Position numbers and translations under genes: made by a program. Below are positions 1-7,834 of a stretch of 64,000 bases of DNA, piece after piece. The notes beneath the pieces are model-generated. The model did no database searches and was not told the DNA's origin. It saw only the letters and a list, made by a program, of their open reading frames with translations. This DNA is from Pseudomonas sp. AB6. GTDB lineage: Bacteria; Pseudomonadota; Gammaproteobacteria; Pseudomonadales; Pseudomonadaceae. The stretch is from positions 1,861,501 through 1,925,500 of the forward strand of contig NZ_JAVIWJ010000001.1 in NCBI RefSeq assembly GCF_034314105.1, given 5' to 3'. How positions within the stretch are numbered: the first letter of the stretch is position 1; every line of letters starts with the position of its first letter.

Positions 1-122
1 CAGATTTTTCTATCCCCTAAGTATCCGTTTCGACCTTGCCCAATTGGCCATACTCTACGATTCTGTAGCGACAATTCGGGCGATTCGCGGTCGCCTCCTT
101 GAAGCCTGCTGGAGAGACCTTA

Positions 123-563
123 ATGAAGACCGTCGCGCAACTACTGAATGCTAAAGCCGAAAACTATCGCCAGGTGTACACCATTGCTCCTCATCAGACT
201 GTATTGATGGCGCTTGGCCTGATGGCAGAGAAAAATGTCGGCGCGTTGCCAGTGGTCGAGAATGACCAAGTGATCGGGGTTATTAGTGAACGCGACTATG
301 CGAGAAAAGTGGCGCTGAAGGGCCGCTCGTCAGCCGATACGCTGGTAAGCACGATTATGAGCGAGCGCATTATTACCGTCAGCCCCAGTGAGAACATCGA
401 AACCTGCATGGGCATCATGACCGATAGCCACCTGCGACATTTACCGGTGGTGAAGGACGGGCAACTAGTAGGATTGTTGTCGATCGGTGACTTGGTTAAG
501 GAAGCAATTGCCGAACAGGCTGATTTGATTCGGCAGTTGGAGCAGTACATTCGGGGTGAATAG
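123..563 (+). CDS. CBS-domain pair protein
   Basis: A small soluble protein of 146 residues made almost entirely of two CBS domains (about residues 10-65 and 75-130), the Bateman module that binds adenine nucleotides or similar ligands. The segments ALPVVENDQVIGVISERDYARK and RHLPVVKDGQLVGLLSIGDLVK are typical CBS beta-alpha-beta units. No catalytic domain is attached, so it is probably a stand-alone nucleotide sensor or regulator; the partner is unknown. The ATG at 123 is chosen over an upstream in-frame start because GGAGA lies just before it. It is monocistronic; the next gene is convergent. Family assignment is secure, function is not. Confidence 0.9.
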   Translation: MKTVAQLLNAKAENYRQVYTIAPHQTVLMALGLMAEKNVGALPVVENDQVIGVISERDYARKVALKGRSSADTLVSTIMSERIITVSPSENIETCMGIMTDSHLRHLPVVKDGQLVGLLSIGDLVKEAIAEQADLIRQLEQYIRGE

Positions 564-924
564 AACTATTTTTCTCACCATCAATTTCCAAGTTTATGTT
601 TCGGTCAGGCCTAGCGACAAAACATAATCAGACTGCTGGCGAAACTGAAAAAACGTGCAAATGATATCGGCCCTCGGATTTGCGGTAATACGAGACGCAA
701 CCGCTGCGCCGATCATTGCCGATGGCGACTGATACCTGGCCGCACTTATTAACTTCCGCTCTCTTGCGAATGCGTTGTGAACAACTGAAGTGACAGTCGC
801 ACACCCCTGCACAGCGCACTAAGGTTCCTATCAAGTTGTTCTCACTTCTTGAAAGTCACCACGGGCTAAAAGCAGACGCCCCACTCGAGGTCATCGGGCG
901 GGGCGCTGAGAAAGTCAGCCAGTT
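564..924. other. Intergenic region, no gene recognised
   Basis: About 360 bases between the CBS protein and the glutathione S-transferase, which converge here. Open frames inside it are short and show no recognisable protein. The only structure I can support is the hairpin at 877-905. Confidence 0.6.
877..905 (-). terminator. Probable terminator of the GST gene
   Basis: CGCCCC (877-882) pairs with GGGGCG (900-905) across a 17-base loop. Read on the minus strand the stem is followed by CTGCTTTTA, a short T-rich tail. It lies about 20 bases beyond the GST stop codon. The tail is weak, so this is moderate evidence. Confidence 0.45.
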
Positions 925-1569
925 TTAGGCAGGCGTTTTCACGCTTGGACGTTCGCCAACTTTGGCGTTCCACGCGATGAGCGCCGTGCATTCTTCCGGC
1001 ACTTTGATTTGCGCGTAACCGGCGAAGATCAAGCCAGCCCAGACCGTAATATCCGCCATCGAGAATTGGTCGCCAGCCACGTAAGGCTGGGTTTTCAATA
1101 CCGAATCAAAGTACTTCATGCCTTTGATGGCCTTGTCCCGATGCATCTCACCCCAGACGGTGCGATCAGTCCACTCAGGACTTTTGTACGGTTTCAAACC
1201 CTCGCCCAGGCCGTCCGTGGCGTGGTGAAAGTAGATGCCGATTGCGTCGATGAGTTGGTCATCCGCACGTTTTTGCATCATGTGGATGATGCCCTTTTCT
1301 TTTGGCGTGGTGCCGGTAAGCGTCGGGTTGCCATCCAGGTTGTCGAGGTATTCGGTGATGGCAGTGCATTCCGACAAGTAGAAACCGTCGTCAAGTTCCA
1401 ATACTGGGACGGTGCCGGCCGGGTTCATCGCCAAGAAAGCCGGTTGCTTATGTTCAGCGCCCGGCAAATTAATGTTGATGAACTCGACTCTCGACGCCAG
1501 ACCTTTTTCGGCCAATACAACTCGGATACGCAAAGGACTAGGGAAGCCGGGGATATCATAAATCTTCAT
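925..1569 (-). CDS. Glutathione S-transferase family protein
   Basis: Cytosolic GST of 214 residues, the usual length. The N-terminal thioredoxin-like domain (about 1-80) starts MKIYDIPGFPSPLRIR, holds the cis-Pro segment AGTVPVLELDDG and the glutathione-contact turn LSECTAITEYL. The C-terminal helical domain (about 90-210) has the capping motif FSMADITVWAG. It should conjugate or reduce electrophiles with glutathione; the substrate cannot be read from sequence. The ATG at 1569 follows a weak ribosome site. Its promoter region holds two CTATC-N4-GATAG repeats, the first only 22 bases before the start codon, so a repressor there would block initiation. The ggt gene upstream shares the strand, and the same repeats recur before ggt. 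Confidence 0.9.
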   Translation of the reverse strand: MKIYDIPGFPSPLRIRVVLAEKGLASRVEFININLPGAEHKQPAFLAMNPAGTVPVLELDDGFYLSECTAITEYLDNLDGNPTLTGTTPKEKGIIHMMQKRADDQLIDAIGIYFHHATDGLGEGLKPYKSPEWTDRTVWGEMHRDKAIKGMKYFDSVLKTQPYVAGDQFSMADITVWAGLIFAGYAQIKVPEECTALIAWNAKVGERPSVKTPA

Positions 1570-1591
1570 GTGAGCACCAGTTGGTATCTAC

Positions 1592-1605
1592 CTATCGAGT
1601 GATAG
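1592..1605. promoter_or_regulatory. Operator-like inverted repeat, copy 1
   Basis: Perfect CTATC-GAGT-GATAG immediately upstream of the GST start codon. It is one of four copies of CTATC-N4-GATAG found only around the GST, ggt and quinone-reductase genes. The symmetry and size fit a TetR-type dimer site; the regulator is not in the window. Confidence 0.6.
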
Positions 1606-1641
1606 ATACTAGGCGGCGCCTTACACATCGTCAACGATTAT

Positions 1642-1655
1642 CTATCACTAGGTAG
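1642..1655. promoter_or_regulatory. Operator-like inverted repeat, copy 2
   Basis: CTATC-ACTA-GGTAG, one mismatch from the consensus CTATC-N4-GATAG, exactly 50 bases from copy 1. The pair brackets where the GST promoter should lie. Confidence 0.5.
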
Positions 1656-1709
1656 GCTTATTTTCATGATTCCATGGGTAGGAGGTGAACCTCCTTAGAA
1701 GGCCGACAG

Positions 1710-1732
1710 CGAAGCCCTGCAGCAGGGCTTCG
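1710..1732 (-). terminator. Hairpin after ggt, possible terminator
   Basis: CGAAGCCCTG (1710-1719) and CAGGGCTTCG (1723-1732) form a perfect 10-bp stem with a 3-base loop, 10 bases beyond the ggt stop codon. No T-run follows, so it may act as an mRNA 3' stabiliser instead of an intrinsic terminator. A second small stem, GGAGG/CCTCC, lies at 1681-1694. Confidence 0.45.
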
Positions 1733-1741
1733 TCTACACAT

Positions 1742-3469
1742 TTAATATCCTAGCGAAAGCCCCGTGTTACGACGGGGGTCATTTGCACCATAGAACCGAT
1801 TGTTACCGACCGGCTTGCCACCGAGAGAGGGAGCTCCTACTAGAATGGCTGCCACGTGGTTAGAGGGCTGCGCGCCCGAAAACTTCTGCCCCCAACTCTC
1901 GAGAATTTTTTGGGTATCCGGGCTGATCGCGAACGGCTCCAAGTTGGTCTCTTCAGGCAACCACTGCTGATGGAAACGGGGAGCATCGACCGCTTCCTGA
2001 ATGTTCATCCCGTAGTCAATCACGTTCAGCATTGTTTCCAGCGTAGCCGTGATAATCCGGCTGCCGCCTGGCGTGCCCACCACCATGACCGTCTTCCCGT
2101 CTTTGGTAACAATAGTGGGGCTCATTGAAGACAGCGGGGTTTTTCCTGGAGCAATAACGTTGGCCTCTCCTTGCACCAGACCGTACATATTGGGAACACC
2201 GATCTTAGACGTAAAATCGTCCATTTCGTCGTTGAGCATCACCCCGGTCTTGCTAGCCATTACCCCTGCACCAAACCAATTATTAAGCGTGTAGGTCACC
2301 GAAACGGCATTACCCCACTTGTCTACGATTGAATAGTGAGTGGTGTTCTTACCTTCATGGGGTGCGACGCCAGGTTTAATCTCGCGAGAGATACCGGCTT
2401 TATGTGGGTCAATGGCCGCCCTGATTTTTTCCGCATAGTTCTTATCAAGCAAATGCGCGACCGGGTTCTTGATGAAATCCGGGTCGCCCAGATAGCTGTT
2501 GCGGTCGACATACGCGTGACGCATGGCTTCGATTTGGTATTGCATACCTTGGGCCGAGCGGAATCCTAGATCCGCCATCGGGTAGCCTTCAAGGATATTC
2601 ATGATCTCGCATATAACCACCCCTCCCGAACTCGGAGGCGGCGCTGACACTACATGGTAACCACGGTAATCGCACTCAATCGGCGCCAATTCTCGGGTCT
2701 GGTATTTATCCAGGTCTGCCTGAGTAATCAGTCCTTTACCGGCATGGCTTGAGGACACGATTGCTTTCGCTACCCAGCCTTTATAGAAGCCATCCGTGCC
2801 TTTGCTGGAGATTTCCCTTAGCGTCCTGGCCAAGTCTTTTTGCACCAGTTTCTGGCCAACCTTCAGCGGCTCGCCGTTGCTCAGGAAGATAGAACCCGAG
2901 TCGTGGATGTCCTTTTTGAATTCGTCGGTGGCCGTTTCAAGCATATCGACGTCGCCCTGTTCGAGCACGAAACCCTCATTAGCGTATTTGATCGCGGGCG
3001 CGATAACTTGCTCGCGCTTCATGGTGCCGTATTTCGTTAGCGCCAATTCCATACCCGACACAGTGCCGGGAACTCCAACCGCCAAGTAGCCCTTGGTGCT
3101 TAAATCCGGGATAACGTTGCCGTTTTTATCGAGGTACATGTCCGCAGTGGCCGCCAATGGCGCCCTTTCCCGGAAATCCAAAAACGTCTTACGACCGTCG
3201 GCCATCTGGACAGTCATGAATCCACCACCGCCAAGGTTACCCGCTGCGGGATAAACCACCGCCAGCGCATAGCCGACCGCCACTGCGGCATCAATCGCGT
3301 TGCCACCTGCCTTCAACACATCAACGCCGACGTGGCTCGCCAAGTGCTGGGCTGTGACCACCATGCCGTTTTCAGCGGCGACTGGGGCTTGTGACGCTGC
3401 TTGAACGCAGGTGTAACTAACGGCGAATGCCGTCGCAATAAGCGATTTGGCGAAGGGCTCGAATTTCAT
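1742..3469 (-). CDS. ggt: Gamma-glutamyltransferase precursor
   Basis: Periplasmic gamma-glutamyltransferase of 575 residues, the normal size of the proenzyme. A Sec signal peptide (about 1-24, cleaved near VQAASQA) leads into the Ntn-hydrolase fold. The proenzyme cleaves itself before the nucleophilic threonine in KNTTHYSIVDKWGN (Thr near residue 376), giving large and small subunits. The substrate-pocket segments SPTIVTKDGK and VGTPGGSRI are present. It hydrolyses or transfers the gamma-glutamyl group of glutathione and its conjugates, a logical partner of the GST downstream. Two CTATC-N4-GATAG repeats lie in the region shared with the divergent dehydrogenase. Confidence 0.95.
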   Translation of the reverse strand: MKFEPFAKSLIATAFAVSYTCVQAASQAPVAAENGMVVTAQHLASHVGVDVLKAGGNAIDAAVAVGYALAVVYPAAGNLGGGGFMTVQMADGRKTFLDFRERAPLAATADMYLDKNGNVIPDLSTKGYLAVGVPGTVSGMELALTKYGTMKREQVIAPAIKYANEGFVLEQGDVDMLETATDEFKKDIHDSGSIFLSNGEPLKVGQKLVQKDLARTLREISSKGTDGFYKGWVAKAIVSSSHAGKGLITQADLDKYQTRELAPIECDYRGYHVVSAPPPSSGGVVICEIMNILEGYPMADLGFRSAQGMQYQIEAMRHAYVDRNSYLGDPDFIKNPVAHLLDKNYAEKIRAAIDPHKAGISREIKPGVAPHEGKNTTHYSIVDKWGNAVSVTYTLNNWFGAGVMASKTGVMLNDEMDDFTSKIGVPNMYGLVQGEANVIAPGKTPLSSMSPTIVTKDGKTVMVVGTPGGSRIITATLETMLNVIDYGMNIQEAVDAPRFHQQWLPEETNLEPFAISPDTQKILESWGQKFSGAQPSNHVAAILVGAPSLGGKPVGNNRFYGANDPRRNTGLSLGY

Positions 3470-3671
3470 GACGTCGATTCTCTTGTTTGAAAATTGGAGT
3501 AGTCGTAAGGCAATTCATGACCTGCGATGGTCGGTGCTTGAGACACGTGCTTCAAAGTACCGGCTCTTAGACGCCGAATACAGTGCCTATTCGGAGAAGT
3601 GACCGATATCAGGCCCTGTGAGGAATGCCTTTATGAAAATGAAATCATGGGACCGGCAGCCAAAAAACTCT

Positions 3672-3685
3672 CTATCAGTAGATAG
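3672..3685. promoter_or_regulatory. Operator-like inverted repeat, copy 3
   Basis: Perfect CTATC-AGTA-GATAG between ggt and the divergent dehydrogenase. Same half-sites and 4-base spacer as copies 1, 2 and 4. Confidence 0.6.
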
Positions 3686-3725
3686 CTATTGACGTTTTAA
3701 CCTACCAAACTTAATCTACGGCTAT

Positions 3726-3739
3726 CTATCTGTAGATAG
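3726..3739. promoter_or_regulatory. Operator-like inverted repeat, copy 4
   Basis: Perfect CTATC-TGTA-GATAG, 54 bases from copy 3. The similar separation in both pairs (50 and 54) suggests about five helical turns between paired dimers. Confidence 0.6.
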
Positions 3740-3915
3740 AACATCGCTGGGCCGTGGCCCGGGGATCGGCTCTTAAGCCCACGCTCTTTGTAGGCTTTTC
3801 AACTTGGCGAATCGCCATGAGCCCTTCCAACTAACGGTAGTTGCGCCTGGTTACTCAATCGCTCCTACTGCCATCTCTACTGGCAGCAGGGTTTATTTTT
3901 GATCAAGGAAATCCA

Positions 3916-4959
3916 ATGAAGCGCTTTGTTTTCCGCGCCACCGGTGAGCCGTCAGCAGTCCTCATGCTGGAGAATGCGGAAAAGCCAATTCCGGCGCCCG
4001 GCGAGGTTCGGGTACGGGTGCATTTGTCACCGGTTCATCCGGGTGATCTGCACGTGCTGCGGGGTAAATTCGGACGTCAACCTGTGCTACCTGCAAGCCC
4101 GGGACTGGAATGCATGGGCACTGTTGATGCGCTCGGCGCCGGGGTGCTCAGTCCAGCCATCGGCACCCGCGTGATTCCACTTAATGTTCCAGGTACGTGG
4201 CAAGAGTTCATCGTTGTCCCGGCAGAACGGCTGGTGGTTGTGCCCGACACAATCTCGGACGACGACGCGGCGCAAGCCATGATCAATCCCTTTACAGCAC
4301 TGGCATTGACTCGGCATTTACGTGGTTTCAAAGCCAGCGACTGGTTGGTGCAAACTGCTGCTGGGTCAACCGTGGGACGCATGGTTTTACAACTGGCACG
4401 CAGCGAAGGTTTTCGCACCATCAATCTGATCCGACGCAAAGAGCAAATGGTTCAAATCATTGCCTTGGGTGGTGACGTAGTTATTTGTACCGAAGACGAA
4501 GATTGGCCGCAACAGCTACTGGCGGCGACCGCAGGCACAGGCCCGTCATTCGCGATTGACTCGGTGGCTGGGACCGTCGGTGCAACCATTGCCCGCCACT
4601 TGGCGCCAGGCGGTCAAATGCTGGTCTACGGCGCACTTTCATCGCACCGACAAACCGAACTCAGAGCATTTGAATTACCGCTCTTCACGCCGCAACTCAT
4701 CTACAAGAGCATCACCGTTGAAGGCTGGTACCTTTTCCATTGGTTGGCCGTCACGCCCATCGAGCAAACTCGATCACTGCTTGAAGATGTGCTCAACAGG
4801 ATGGCAACCGGACGTCTGCAACTTCCTCCGGCAAAACGTCACTCGATCAATGATATCGGCCAGGCACTGACTGATGCCGCAAGCAGCCACCGGGAAGGCA
4901 AACCCCTGCTGGAGTTTTTCAATTCAGGTTACCAACCGGCATCGCGCGAAAATCGATAG
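3916..4959 (+). CDS. Zinc-free alcohol dehydrogenase/quinone reductase-like MDR protein
   Basis: Medium-chain dehydrogenase/reductase of 347 residues, related to NADPH:quinone oxidoreductase and enoyl reductases (ETR/QOR group). The GroES-like domain (about 1-130) contains SPVHPGDLHVLRG and the Rossmann domain has the variant nucleotide loop TAAGSTVGRMVLQLA. The zinc-ligand cysteines and histidines of true alcohol dehydrogenases are missing. It probably reduces quinones or alpha,beta-unsaturated carbonyls with NADPH. The ATG at 3916 is preceded by AAGGAA. It is divergent from ggt and shares the repeated operators, which suggests a common electrophile-response regulon with GST and Ggt. The substrate is unknown. 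Confidence 0.88.
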   Translation: MKRFVFRATGEPSAVLMLENAEKPIPAPGEVRVRVHLSPVHPGDLHVLRGKFGRQPVLPASPGLECMGTVDALGAGVLSPAIGTRVIPLNVPGTWQEFIVVPAERLVVVPDTISDDDAAQAMINPFTALALTRHLRGFKASDWLVQTAAGSTVGRMVLQLARSEGFRTINLIRRKEQMVQIIALGGDVVICTEDEDWPQQLLAATAGTGPSFAIDSVAGTVGATIARHLAPGGQMLVYGALSSHRQTELRAFELPLFTPQLIYKSITVEGWYLFHWLAVTPIEQTRSLLEDVLNRMATGRLQLPPAKRHSINDIGQALTDAASSHREGKPLLEFFNSGYQPASRENR

Positions 4960-5028
4960 CCCACCGAGTAGATTCGCTAGCGAGCCTCTAGCTTAGGCCC
5001 TCTGGCCCGCCTTCGACGGAGTGTAAAA

Positions 5029-5060
5029 TTATGTAGTGCCTTAAAAAAAACACTACATAA
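5029..5060. repeat. Perfect 10-bp inverted repeat
   Basis: TTATGTAGTG (5029-5038) and CACTACATAA (5051-5060) are separated by 12 bases containing an A8 run. It could be a protein-binding site or an RNA hairpin; no T-run follows on either side. Confidence 0.5.
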
Positions 5061-5139
5061 CGGTTGACGACCCCTATTCGTCCCGGCATGATGGCCCTGT
5101 CTCCCCGATCGGGAGCGCCGGCAAAGGTATTCCAAACAC

Positions 5140-5158
5140 ACTCGACGAGCCGTCGAGT
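5140..5158. repeat. Perfect 8-bp inverted repeat
   Basis: ACTCGACG (5140-5147), spacer AGC, CGTCGAGT (5151-5158). Lies in the same gene-free stretch as the repeat at 5029-5060. Confidence 0.45.
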
Positions 5159-5411
5159 CGTTAGCGGATGTGTACTGCCCACAAGGCAGATTGATGAAGT
5201 TGACTGGCAGGATCGTTCCGCAAGGACGAGATAGCTGGCGAAACGTTCTCATGATGCTTGTGGTTGACCGTATTACTGTCGCCCATCATCTATTTGAATT
5301 TCCGCTTGCCCTCCTGCCCTCATCAAACCCCTGCCTGATGTGCCTTCGATCGACCATAGGGTCCATTGAACTAACCACTGACAGATCAACGAATGGTCTA
5401 GGGGAATACCG

Positions 5412-5741
5412 ATGAACTTGAACAATCAGCCTACTGTTGACCAACTCGCCCGACTGTTCGCATCACAAAAGGACAGTTTGGACAGCCACATTCTTTGGGT
5501 TGGCGAAGCCGGAGACGTTCACATCGACCGGCTGTCGAGTAGCGCAGGGGAAGGTGAATTCGAGCAATGCAACCCGAGCATGCGCGCCAGGCTGAAGATG
5601 TACCGCCGGGGCCAAGGTTATGTTGGTAAGAAAGCCGCCGCTGATGAGCATTTCATGGGACAGGTTCTGCAAACACTGACCCGGGAATGGCAGTCCTTAG
5701 GTAAAACTGCAGAAGTTCGTGTTGTTGACAGCTACTGCTAA
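5412..5741 (+). CDS. Conserved hypothetical protein
   Basis: A soluble, acidic-to-neutral protein of 109 residues with no signal peptide or membrane segment. I do not recognise a named domain. The codon pattern, the single clean ATG (start MNLNNQPTVDQLARLFAS) and a strong terminator right after the stop support a real gene. It is free-standing. Segments such as SHILWVGEAGDVHIDRL and PSMRARLKMYRRGQGYVG look like a compact alpha/beta fold. No function is proposed. Confidence 0.7.
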   Translation: MNLNNQPTVDQLARLFASQKDSLDSHILWVGEAGDVHIDRLSSSAGEGEFEQCNPSMRARLKMYRRGQGYVGKKAAADEHFMGQVLQTLTREWQSLGKTAEVRVVDSYC

Positions 5742-5754
5742 AGCTTGAACTTCG

Positions 5755-5798
5755 CTTCGCCGGTAACCGCCCCAAGCGCTTACCGGCGAAGTTTTTTT
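5755..5798 (+). terminator. Rho-independent terminator
   Basis: CTTCGCCGGTAA (5755-5766) pairs perfectly with TTACCGGCGAAG (5780-5791), followed by seven Ts. It ends the transcript of the hypothetical gene at 5412-5741. Confidence 0.9.
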
Positions 5799-5947
5799 GA
5801 GTGTTTGATGGCGCAACTGTAAACCTGATTTCAGGCTCAACCTTCATTGCTGGCACGCTGACTGCCGAGCCTTGTGCGCGACGATCACAAGACGCATGAA
5901 CTTAAAGAAAATTGACTAAAGCCACGTCGTTTCTCGCATGCAATAAA

Positions 5948-5967
5948 AAACCCGCCTGAGCGGGTTT
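5948..5967 (-). terminator. Rho-independent terminator, mainly leftward
   Basis: AAACCCGC-CTGA-GCGGGTTT. Read on the minus strand it is followed by a run of six Ts, so it suits leftward transcripts from the tam gene at 6187-6954; rightward it has only three Ts. Confidence 0.8.
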
Positions 5968-6186
5968 ATCCAAGACCATCCCAACATCCTGTCGGTGGCC
6001 ATCCGAGCCATGGTCGACCATCCTTGATCCACTGGCGCTCCAAGCGCCTGCGTTGATGAGTTAATAGTATCGCTCACAGCGGCAACGTGGTTAGAGCGAA
6101 ATTCCCTTCTTCGTGTAAGCCTTTCGCTATAAAAAAGCTTAAGAAGCGATCTTTTAAGATGTTAGCTCTGGCCTCTTCGACCCACG

Positions 6187-6954
6187 CTATCGACTGGCCA
6201 CGATAAATAATCTTGGAAATGGCAACAACACTTTGCCGTCCATCGAAACCGGATAGGCTGCTTCCATGGCAGCCAGGTATTGCGCGAGGAACGCCGCTTT
6301 TTCGGCATCGTCCAGCGGACCGAGATACGGGCGCAACGCCGATCCTTTGAACCACTCGACAACCGCTTCTGCGCCGCCAGCAAGTGGGTGGTAATACGTG
6401 GTTCGCCACACATCAACCTTGCTGCAATGCTGCGTCAACAGGTTGTAGTAATACTCGGCTTCATGGCGGGGAGGATGCATTTGGCCACTGATTTTTCCGG
6501 CCCACGGGCCGTTCGCGGCAATTTCTCGGGCCATTCGGTGAGCGGGTTCTTCCAGGTTGTCCGGGGTTTGAATGGCGATGCTGCCACCGGGTGTAAGCTG
6601 TTTGACCAAAAACGGGTATAACCGCTCATGGTCCGGCACCCACTGCAAAGAAGCGTTCGCCAGAATCACGTCGTACTGACGAGTCGGCTTCCAGCCCGCG
6701 ATGTCGCTGACCTCGAACTGCACTGAGGGCAGTCGTTTATTGGCAGCGGCAACCATGTCCTCAGAACTGTCGATGCCACTTACAAAGGCATCGGGGTAGC
6801 GCTTGGCAAGTACTTCGGTTGAATTTCCCGGCCCGCAACCCAAGTCGATGGCGAAACGCACTTCATGGTGTGGAATCGCAGCAACAAGATCACGCACAGG
6901 GCGGGTACGTTCACGTTCAAAAGCAGAATATTGTTTGGCTGACCACGTCATCAT
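6187..6954 (-). CDS. tam: Trans-aconitate 2-methyltransferase
   Basis: SAM-dependent methyltransferase of about 255 residues, matching the E. coli Tam family along its length. The SAM-binding motif is FAIDLGCGPGNST; the acidic motif GIDSSEDM and the family segments ANASLQWVPDHERLYP, DVWRTTYYHPL and the C-terminal PFPRLFIVA are all present. It esterifies trans-aconitate, a by-product that inhibits aconitase. A longer frame begins at 6993, but homologous sequence starts at MMTWSAKQY, so 6954 (or 6951) is preferred. That start is 7 bases after the stop of the GntR gene, so the two are probably co-transcribed. The link to the glyoxylate module is positional only. Confidence 0.9.
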   Translation of the reverse strand: MMTWSAKQYSAFERERTRPVRDLVAAIPHHEVRFAIDLGCGPGNSTEVLAKRYPDAFVSGIDSSEDMVAAANKRLPSVQFEVSDIAGWKPTRQYDVILANASLQWVPDHERLYPFLVKQLTPGGSIAIQTPDNLEEPAHRMAREIAANGPWAGKISGQMHPPRHEAEYYYNLLTQHCSKVDVWRTTYYHPLAGGAEAVVEWFKGSALRPYLGPLDDAEKAAFLAQYLAAMEAAYPVSMDGKVLLPFPRLFIVASR

Positions 6955-6961
6955 TGAGCAC

Positions 6962-7690
6962 TCAACTGCGGATCGACTTCGCATCATGCTCATCGTCCTG
7001 ACGGACCATCAACATCAGAGCATCGCGCTTTTCCAACAAATGAGCTCGCAAGATCGAGCTCAAGCGCTTGCCATCACGAGCCTGAAGCGCTTCGATCATT
7101 TGCTCATGATCGTGGACTGCTCGGTCCCATTTTGGGGCTTGGTAATTTGACCGAAACCGCAATGCCTGCAACTTGGAATTAAGCGATTGATAGGCCTGAC
7201 ACAGCGCCGAGTTACGCGCGGCCTGATTGATCAAGTCGTGAATAGCACGGTTGCGTTGGTAATAGCCCGGCAAGTCGTTTTGGTTCTTGCAAACAATCAT
7301 GGCGGAATGCAGCGCTCTGATTTCCGCCAGTTCTCCATCAGTAATTCGCTCACATGCCAGCTCCCCGGAAAAACCTTCCAGGCCGCTCATCAACTCAAAG
7401 GCTTCACGAATTTCCAGCTCCGACATGCGCGCAACACTGGCTCCTCGGTTAGGCGATATTACAATTAGCCCTTCTGCGGCCAATACCTTCAACGCCTCAC
7501 GCAACGGCGTTCTTGAAATGCCGAGGGTTTCACACAGATCACGCTCGTTCAGTTTCCTGCCTGCTTGTAGCACCCCTTCGGTAATGAAGCTGCGCAGATG
7601 CTCGACGACGGTGTCGTGCAAACGCTGACGTTCGACCTTCGGTAACTGCTTAACCTTGTCCTTTTCAGTCATGAAATCTGGATCTTGCAT
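6962..7690 (-). CDS. GntR-family regulator, FadR/FCD subfamily
   Basis: Transcription factor of 242 residues. The N-terminal winged helix (about 15-85) contains the GntR signature LNERDLCETLGISRTPLREALKVLAAEGL. The C-terminal FCD helical domain (about 95-225) has the metal/ligand-site pattern with RNRAIHDLI, SLNSKLQALRF and VHDHEQMIEAL, which supplies Asp/His ligands in this class. Such proteins bind small organic acids and usually repress a neighbouring catabolic gene. ATG 7690 has GAGGA six bases upstream. The gene is divergent from the aminotransferase, and a 32-bp palindrome covers that promoter. The likely effector is a metabolite of the glyoxylate/hydroxypyruvate pathway (inference). 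Confidence 0.92.
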   Translation of the reverse strand: MQDPDFMTEKDKVKQLPKVERQRLHDTVVEHLRSFITEGVLQAGRKLNERDLCETLGISRTPLREALKVLAAEGLIVISPNRGASVARMSELEIREAFELMSGLEGFSGELACERITDGELAEIRALHSAMIVCKNQNDLPGYYQRNRAIHDLINQAARNSALCQAYQSLNSKLQALRFRSNYQAPKWDRAVHDHEQMIEALQARDGKRLSSILRAHLLEKRDALMLMVRQDDEHDAKSIRS

Positions 7691-7711
7691 ACAGAGTCCT
7701 CAAATGGCGGG

Positions 7712-7727
7712 ATGAATGTTAATTCAT
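7712..7727. promoter_or_regulatory. Inverted repeat upstream of the GntR gene
   Basis: ATGAAT-GTTA-ATTCAT, 22 bases before the GntR start codon. It resembles a weak half of the main palindrome in AT content only; autoregulation is possible but unproven. Confidence 0.35.
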
Positions 7728-7779
7728 TTTCAGCGCTTTAAATCGATGACTGCTGACCAAAAACCCGTTTCCATTAAAA

Positions 7780-7807
7780 TTGACGCGACGCAAAGCCCTG
7801 CTATTGT
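7780..7807 (+). promoter_or_regulatory. Sigma-70-type promoter of the aminotransferase gene
   Basis: TTGACG at 7780-7785 as -35 and TATTGT at 7802-7807 as -10, spaced 16 bases. The -10 element lies inside the 32-bp palindrome, so occupancy of the palindrome would exclude RNA polymerase. Confidence 0.5.
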
Positions 7808-7831
7808 ATTTTGAATTCAAAATACAATAGC
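7800..7831. promoter_or_regulatory. 32-bp perfect palindrome, probable GntR operator
   Basis: The arm GCTATTGTATTTTGAA (7800-7815) is followed directly by its exact reverse complement to 7831. It overlaps the proposed -10 and ends just before the aminotransferase start. FCD-type GntR factors bind palindromes with TTGTAT/ATACAA-like arms, and the GntR gene is adjacent and divergent. Confidence 0.75.
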
Positions 7832-7834
7832 GAG

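Larger units (their letters stand above)
3470..3915. promoter_or_regulatory. Divergent promoter region, ggt and dehydrogenase
   Basis: About 446 bases between the divergent ggt and quinone-reductase-like genes. It carries two perfect operator repeats (3672-3685 and 3726-3739). An in-frame extension upstream of the dehydrogenase ATG exists but lacks a convincing ribosome site. I see no other gene. Confidence 0.55.
4960..5411. other. Intergenic region rich in hairpins
   Basis: About 450 bases without a convincing gene. It contains several perfect inverted repeats: TTATGTAGTG/CACTACATAA at 5029-5060, CTCCC/GGGAG near 5101-5115 and ACTCGACG/CGTCGAGT at 5140-5158. Their clustering could mark a structured leader or small RNA, but no promoter or terminator is clear. 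Confidence 0.4.

Noticed and set aside
1009..1602. Long open frame antisense to the GST gene
   Set aside because: The minus-strand GST is a complete recognised protein; the antisense frame has no recognisable features.
5170..5415. Open frame of 81 codons before the hypothetical gene
   Set aside because: No family resemblance, unusual composition, and it runs into the start of the better supported gene at 5412.
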